A stretch of DNA of 10,273 bases from an uncultured Collinsella sp. (GTDB lineage Bacteria; Actinomycetota; Coriobacteriia; Coriobacteriales; Coriobacteriaceae). The stretch spans positions 1 to 10,273 of the forward strand of contig CABQKL010000067.1 in NCBI GenBank assembly GCA_902464645.1, in the 5' to 3' direction. A model generated the notes under the pieces. The model was not told the DNA's origin. It saw only the letters and a program-made list of their open reading frames with translations, and did not search any database. A program made the position numbers and the translations under genes. Below are positions 7,503-10,273 of this stretch, piece after piece (the first letter of the stretch is position 1; each line of letters opens with the position of its first letter).

Positions 7503-7538
7503 GCGGCGACGCCGCAGCAGTCCGTGCCACACGGCTGC
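7503..7538 (-). other. two adjacent hairpins in the pgeF-pst leader
   Basis: In the minus-strand RNA, GCAGCCGTG pairs with CACGGACTGC (one bulged A, loop UGG; 7538-7517). Directly after it GCGGC pairs with GCCGC over a GUC loop (7515-7503). The GCTGC between them could also pair with the first GCAGC, giving an alternative fold. The second hairpin ends 16 bases before the AGGAGG site. No U-run follows, so this is not a classic attenuator; effects on translation or transcript stability are possible. Confidence 0.4.
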
Positions 7539-7552
7539 CATACTTCATCAAA

Positions 7553-7558
7553 AGGATA
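7553..7558 (-). promoter_or_regulatory. candidate -10 box for the pgeF-pst operon
   Basis: TATCCT lies about 20 bases downstream of the tandem repeat at 7578-7599. It shares four of six bases with the -10 consensus. A good -35 is absent; the repeat itself overlaps that region, as expected for an activator-dependent Pho promoter. An alternative is AAGTAT at 7545-7540. Confidence 0.3.
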
Positions 7559-7577
7559 CCCGCAGCGGTAGGGGCTA

Positions 7578-7599
7578 AACGTAAGGGGAACGTAAGGAG
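7578..7599 (-). promoter_or_regulatory. tandem 11-bp direct repeat, candidate PHO box for a PhoP/PhoB-type regulator
   Basis: The minus strand reads CTCCTTACGTT then CCCCTTACGTT: two 11-bp units with one mismatch. An 11-bp period, one helical turn, is the spacing of PHO boxes bound by OmpR-type PhoB/PhoP. Read in the Streptomyces register, the units GTTCCCC and GTTTAGC resemble GTTCACC at six and five of seven positions, with a weaker unit AATCTCC one turn upstream. It lies about 105 bases before pgeF, the first gene of the run into pstS. The regulator genes are not in this window. Confidence 0.5.
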
Positions 7600-7623
7600 A
7601 TTGGAGGCTTTCGTTTACAAAGG

Positions 7624-7663
7624 CAAAACACAACAAAAAGGGTGCGCCCAATCGGACGCACCC
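7624..7663 (-). terminator. strong intrinsic terminator of ftsZ
   Basis: GGGTGCGTCC and GGGCGCACCC form a ten-pair stem (one G-U) with the four-base loop GATT. The minus-strand run TTTTTGTTGTGTTTT follows at once. It begins 25 bases after the ftsZ stop and separates ftsZ from pgeF and the phosphate genes. Confidence 0.9.
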
Positions 7664-7688
7664 CATACAGGTCGCTGAGAAAAACGAA

Positions 7689-8843
7689 CTAGAAGCTGCC
7701 GCGCTTGAGGAAGTCAGGAAGCTCAAACTGGTCGTTGCCAAAGTTGGGGAGCTCGGTACCACCGACGTTGCGAGTCGGGGCAGCCTGAGCCGGGCTCGTG
7801 GCAGGAGCGGTGCGCTGCGGCTCGGTAGAAGCAGCGGCCTTGCTCTGGGACTGCTGTGCAGCGAAGAGCTCGTCCTGACGGTTGACGTTGGAGTCGGAGA
7901 AGCCCGTAGCGATGACGGTAATACGCACCTGATCGCCCAGGGACTCGTCGACAACGGTACCGAAGATGATGTTGGCCTCGGGGTCGACGGCGTTGGCGAC
8001 AACGTCGGCGGCGTCGCTGATCTCCTGAATGCCCAGGTCCTTGGAACCGGCAATGGAAAGCAGGACGCGCGTAGCGCCATCGATGGAGCTCTCGAGCAGC
8101 GGGCTGGAAATAGCCTGCTGGGCAGCGTCGACGGCACGGGTGTCCCCAGAAGCGGTACCGATACCCATCATGGCGGTACCGGCCTGCTTCATGATGGTCT
8201 TAACATCGGCGAAGTCCAGGTTGATGATACCGGGGACGGTGATGAGGTCGGTGATGCCCTGGGTGCCCTGGGAAAGGACGCCATCGGCGATTGCGAAGGC
8301 CTCAAGCATGGTGGTCTTCTTCTCGGCGATGTCGAGCAGCTTGTCGTTAGGGATAACGATCATGGTGTCGACGCAGTCGGAAAGCGTCTTAATGCCTTCT
8401 TCGGCGCTCTTCTTGCGCTTGCGGCCCTCAAACGTAAAGGGCTTGGTCACGACGGCGACGGTCAGCGCGCCGACCTCGTTCATCGCGATATCGGCAACGA
8501 TGGGGGCAGCGCCGGTACCGGTGCCGCCGCCCTCGCCGCAGGTGATGAACACCATATCGGCGCCAGCGAGCGCCTCGGCGATGTCGTCGCGGGACTCATC
8601 GGCGGCCTTACGGCCGACCTCGGGGTTGGCGCCAGCGCCCAGGCCGCGGGTCAGGTCGGTGCCGATGTGCACCTTGATATCGGCATCAGAGATCGCGAGT
8701 GCCTGAGCATCGGTGTTGATGGCAACAAACTCGACGCCGCGGATACCCTCTTCGATCATTCGATTGACCGCGTTGGTACCGCCGCCGCCGACGCCGACCA
8801 CCTTAATGACGGCAAGGTAGTTGTTGATCTCTGTCTCGTGCAT
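7689..8843 (-). CDS. ftsZ: FtsZ, tubulin-like GTPase of the division ring
   Basis: The product has 384 residues, typical for FtsZ. The GTP-binding glycine run [15 protein letters not shown] is at 15-29, the tubulin signature GGGTGTG at 105-111, and the T7 synergy loop NLDFADV, needed for GTP hydrolysis between subunits, at 208-214. After the globular core (about 310 residues) comes a Gln/Ala/Thr/Pro-rich linker and the conserved C-terminal tail ELPDFLKR, the binding site for SepF, which is encoded downstream. An ATG at 8873 also opens the frame but has no ribosome binding site; ATG 8843 follows GGAGG at six bases and gives the standard N-terminus, so I use it. It ends at a strong terminator, so ftsZ appears to be transcribed alone or with genes upstream of it. 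Confidence 0.97.
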   Translation of the reverse strand: MHETEINNYLAVIKVVGVGGGGTNAVNRMIEEGIRGVEFVAINTDAQALAISDADIKVHIGTDLTRGLGAGANPEVGRKAADESRDDIAEALAGADMVFITCGEGGGTGTGAAPIVADIAMNEVGALTVAVVTKPFTFEGRKRKKSAEEGIKTLSDCVDTMIVIPNDKLLDIAEKKTTMLEAFAIADGVLSQGTQGITDLITVPGIINLDFADVKTIMKQAGTAMMGIGTASGDTRAVDAAQQAISSPLLESSIDGATRVLLSIAGSKDLGIQEISDAADVVANAVDPEANIIFGTVVDESLGDQVRITVIATGFSDSNVNRQDELFAAQQSQSKAAASTEPQRTAPATSPAQAAPTRNVGGTELPNFGNDQFELPDFLKRGSF

Positions 8844-8990
8844 GTCGGTCCTCCGAACAAAGGTTATTGCCATAGCATGGGTTGACCCCTGCGCACATTA
8901 ACCTTCAAGTTGAAAGTAAATGCAAAGGTAAACCGTATTATGTTTGCACATTATGAACGTATCAGTCAAATAATTGACGGTGAAAACCAA
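8844..8990 (-). promoter_or_regulatory. AT-rich region likely holding the ftsZ promoter(s), with a palindrome
   Basis: This gap is much more AT-rich than its surroundings. It contains TTGACT, then CATAAT twice, 13 bases apart, but TTGACT is 8 and 21 bases from them, so no pair has standard spacing and I cannot name one promoter. At 8902-8916 the near-perfect palindrome CTTTCAA-C-TTGAAGG lies about 60 bases before the ftsZ start and could be a regulator site or a small hairpin. Confidence 0.45.
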
Positions 8991-9022
8991 ACAAACCAGA
9001 TAAACGGCGCGGTATGCCCCGT
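8984..9022 (-). terminator. possible weak terminator after ftsQ
   Basis: ACGGGGC and GCGCCGT pair with one G-G mismatch over loop ATACC, starting 19 bases after the ftsQ stop. A T-rich but interrupted stretch follows (TTTATCTGGTTTGTTTGGTTTT). The mismatch makes it weaker than the ftsZ terminator. Confidence 0.35.
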
Positions 9023-9041
9023 CAACAAAGGCCAGAAGACG

Positions 9042-10273
9042 CTACGAGGTCGGTGCGTTCCTAAACGTATAGTTGCCAGGAGATCGAACGTTGATATACG
9101 TCACGCCCTCCACCTGCGAAAGCAGCTTGGTAACGATACGCTCCTTTTTGGCAATGTCATCCGAATCTCCGAGCGACACCTCGATACCGTTATCGAGATT
9201 CGCCGAGATGGCCTCGACCGAGGGCGTGGAAATATCCTTGACCTGGCCCAGGAACTCGCTCGAGAATCCGCGGACGTAATCCAGGCCGGCCTTGACCGCC
9301 TTGGAATTTACCGCTTGCCCCGAAACCGGCGCGACATCGGCCGAGACATCGGTCAGCAGCACGGCTCCGTAATGTTTGGCGAGCGCCAGGGCGGCATCGA
9401 TGCCGTTTAGGGTGTTGGCACCCTCCCCCGTTGTGATGACATTGCCCTGGTCGTCAACATCGACCGAGGTAGACAGCGGTGCAATCCATGTGTCATCGTC
9501 CCCGATCGCCCATGCAAGATCGTCGGAGCTAATGTAGGCAATTGCGATAACCTTGCGTTCCGTCGGCGTGATGATGAGCGTATGGGGAAATTGACGCTGA
9601 ACATCCACGCCCGAAACCCACGGATTTTGCTTGAGGCCCTCGGTGATCTGGTCGGGATTCACATTGAACAGCGACGTGTCCTCGGGCAGATCGATCAGCT
9701 GGATGGCATCGTGCTTGGTCACATGCTCGCTGCCCTGGATCTGAATATCGGTAGCGGCGAACAGGCCAGAGTTAATGACGACGACGGCAACGACTGCAAG
9801 CACTGCCAGAGCGGCAAGGATGCCGCCCGCGATTTTGCCCTTGCCCTTAACGGCAGAAGCGGCACCCGCCGCATGATTTGCCAGGGCGCCGATCGATGAC
9901 AACGGATTAGAGCCCTTTTTGCCCGATTGCGGTTTTGCGGAGGCCGACACCGACGTCAGCATACGTGGCTTAGATGCACCCAGCGCGCGACCGGGACGCG
10001 TCACCTTTGCCCCCAACGAGGGCTTGGGCGACGCTATGGGGCGAGAAGGTATGGCGCCCATCGCCGGTTTGGGCGTCACCGAGGGACGTGCCACCGGACG
10101 AGCAACATTTTTGGCCGCGGGGCGTCCGCCAAGCTGCGAACCGACAGTCGAACGTTTGGCAGGCCGCACGGACCCAGCAGGCTTAGAAGGCATAACGGAC
10201 TTACGTTGAGGCTGAGACGGTGCGCCGGAACGCCCTCCGGCGCGGCGGAAGGTTGGTTTCGATGCTCTAGAAG
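9042..10273 (-). CDS. ftsQ: FtsQ/DivIB-family division protein with a long basic cytoplasmic tail (5' end possibly outside window)
   Basis: Counting from ATG 10193 there are 383 residues. Residues 1-118 are a cytoplasmic tail rich in Pro, Ala, Lys, Arg, Ser and Gly. One membrane helix follows at about 121-142 (IAGGILAALAVLAVVAVVVI), then the POTRA domain at about 147-215 (ATDIQIQGSEHVT, LFNVNPDQI, NPWVSGVDVQRQFPHTLIITPTER), then the FtsQ/DivIB beta domain. FtsQ recruits FtsL/FtsB and regulates septal peptidoglycan synthesis outside the membrane. ATG 10193 has no convincing ribosome binding site, and the frame stays open to the window edge with the same composition (ASKPTFRRAGGRSGAPSQPQ), so the true start may lie upstream. 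Its position before ftsZ is standard for a dcw cluster. Tail residues are low complexity and not useful for homology. Confidence 0.9.
   Translation of the reverse strand, partial: SRASKPTFRRAGGRSGAPSQPQRKSVMPSKPAGSVRPAKRSTVGSQLGGRPAAKNVARPVARPSVTPKPAMGAIPSRPIASPKPSLGAKVTRPGRALGASKPRMLTSVSASAKPQSGKKGSNPLSSIGALANHAAGAASAVKGKGKIAGGILAALAVLAVVAVVVINSGLFAATDIQIQGSEHVTKHDAIQLIDLPEDTSLFNVNPDQITEGLKQNPWVSGVDVQRQFPHTLIITPTERKVIAIAYISSDDLAWAIGDDDTWIAPLSTSVDVDDQGNVITTGEGANTLNGIDAALALAKHYGAVLLTDVSADVAPVSGQAVNSKAVKAGLDYVRGFSSEFLGQVKDISTPSVEAISANLDNGIEVSLGDSDDIAKKERIVTKLLSQVEGVTYINVRSPGNYTFRNAPTS
10222..10243. repeat. perfect 8-bp inverted repeat near the 5' end of ftsQ
   Basis: GCGCCGGA and TCCGGCGC flank a six-base spacer. 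No T-run follows on either strand. It lies 29 bases before ATG 10193. If that ATG is the true start this is a leader hairpin; if the gene begins upstream it is coding sequence for Arg/Gly/Ser-rich tail residues. Confidence 0.4.

Noticed and set aside
6674..8137. Extended in-frame version of pgeF reaching through the terminator into ftsZ
   Set aside because: Family homology begins near the ATG at 7474, which has an excellent ribosome binding site; the extension crosses the terminator and another gene.
8844..8873. Alternative ftsZ start at 8873 adding ten residues
   Set aside because: No ribosome binding site precedes it, while GGAGG precedes ATG 8843 at good spacing.

Overview
The window is a GC-rich chromosomal segment in which every gene I can support lies on the minus strand, so it reads from right to left. 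The gene content (FtsQ with a long Pro/Lys/Arg/Ala-rich cytoplasmic tail, FtsZ, PgeF/YlmD, YggS/YlmE, SepF, YggT/YlmG, DivIVA) is the 3' half of a Gram-positive division and cell wall (dcw) cluster. The combination suggests an actinobacterium, plausibly a Coriobacteriia member such as Collinsella. That placement comes from protein style and gene order only; there is no rRNA in the window.

In transcription order: ftsQ (9042-10273, its start may lie outside the window); an AT-rich 198-base gap that should hold the ftsZ promoter; ftsZ (7689-8843); a strong intrinsic terminator (7624-7663); a 150-base leader with a tandem 11-bp repeat resembling a PHO box (7578-7599), a possible -10 and two hairpins; pgeF (6674-7474); pstS, pstC, pstA, pstB and phoU (5841-6677, 4916-5848, 4007-4912, 3191-3994, 2241-3098); a hairpin with a poor U-tract; yggS (1384-2121); sepF (598-1323); yggT (295-576); and the first 77 codons of divIVA (1-232).

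The main point is the layout. In Bacillus and many actinobacteria the run is ftsZ, ylmD, ylmE, sepF, ylmG, (ylmH), divIVA. Here the complete high-affinity phosphate uptake operon (pstSCAB-phoU) sits between ylmD (pgeF) and ylmE (yggS). pgeF and pstS overlap by ATGA, and the PHO-box-like repeat lies before pgeF, not before pstS. pgeF therefore looks like the first gene of the phosphate operon, cut off from ftsZ by the terminator. No strong promoter is visible between phoU and yggS, so part of the transcription of the SepF Z-ring anchor could come from a phosphate-regulated promoter.

A second oddity is yggT. It follows the sepF stop codon in the same frame and has no ATG, GTG or TTG that would include its first membrane helix. 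A Shine-Dalgarno-like GAGGAG six bases before an ATC suggests a rare start codon. No mobile element, CRISPR array, tRNA or rRNA was seen.
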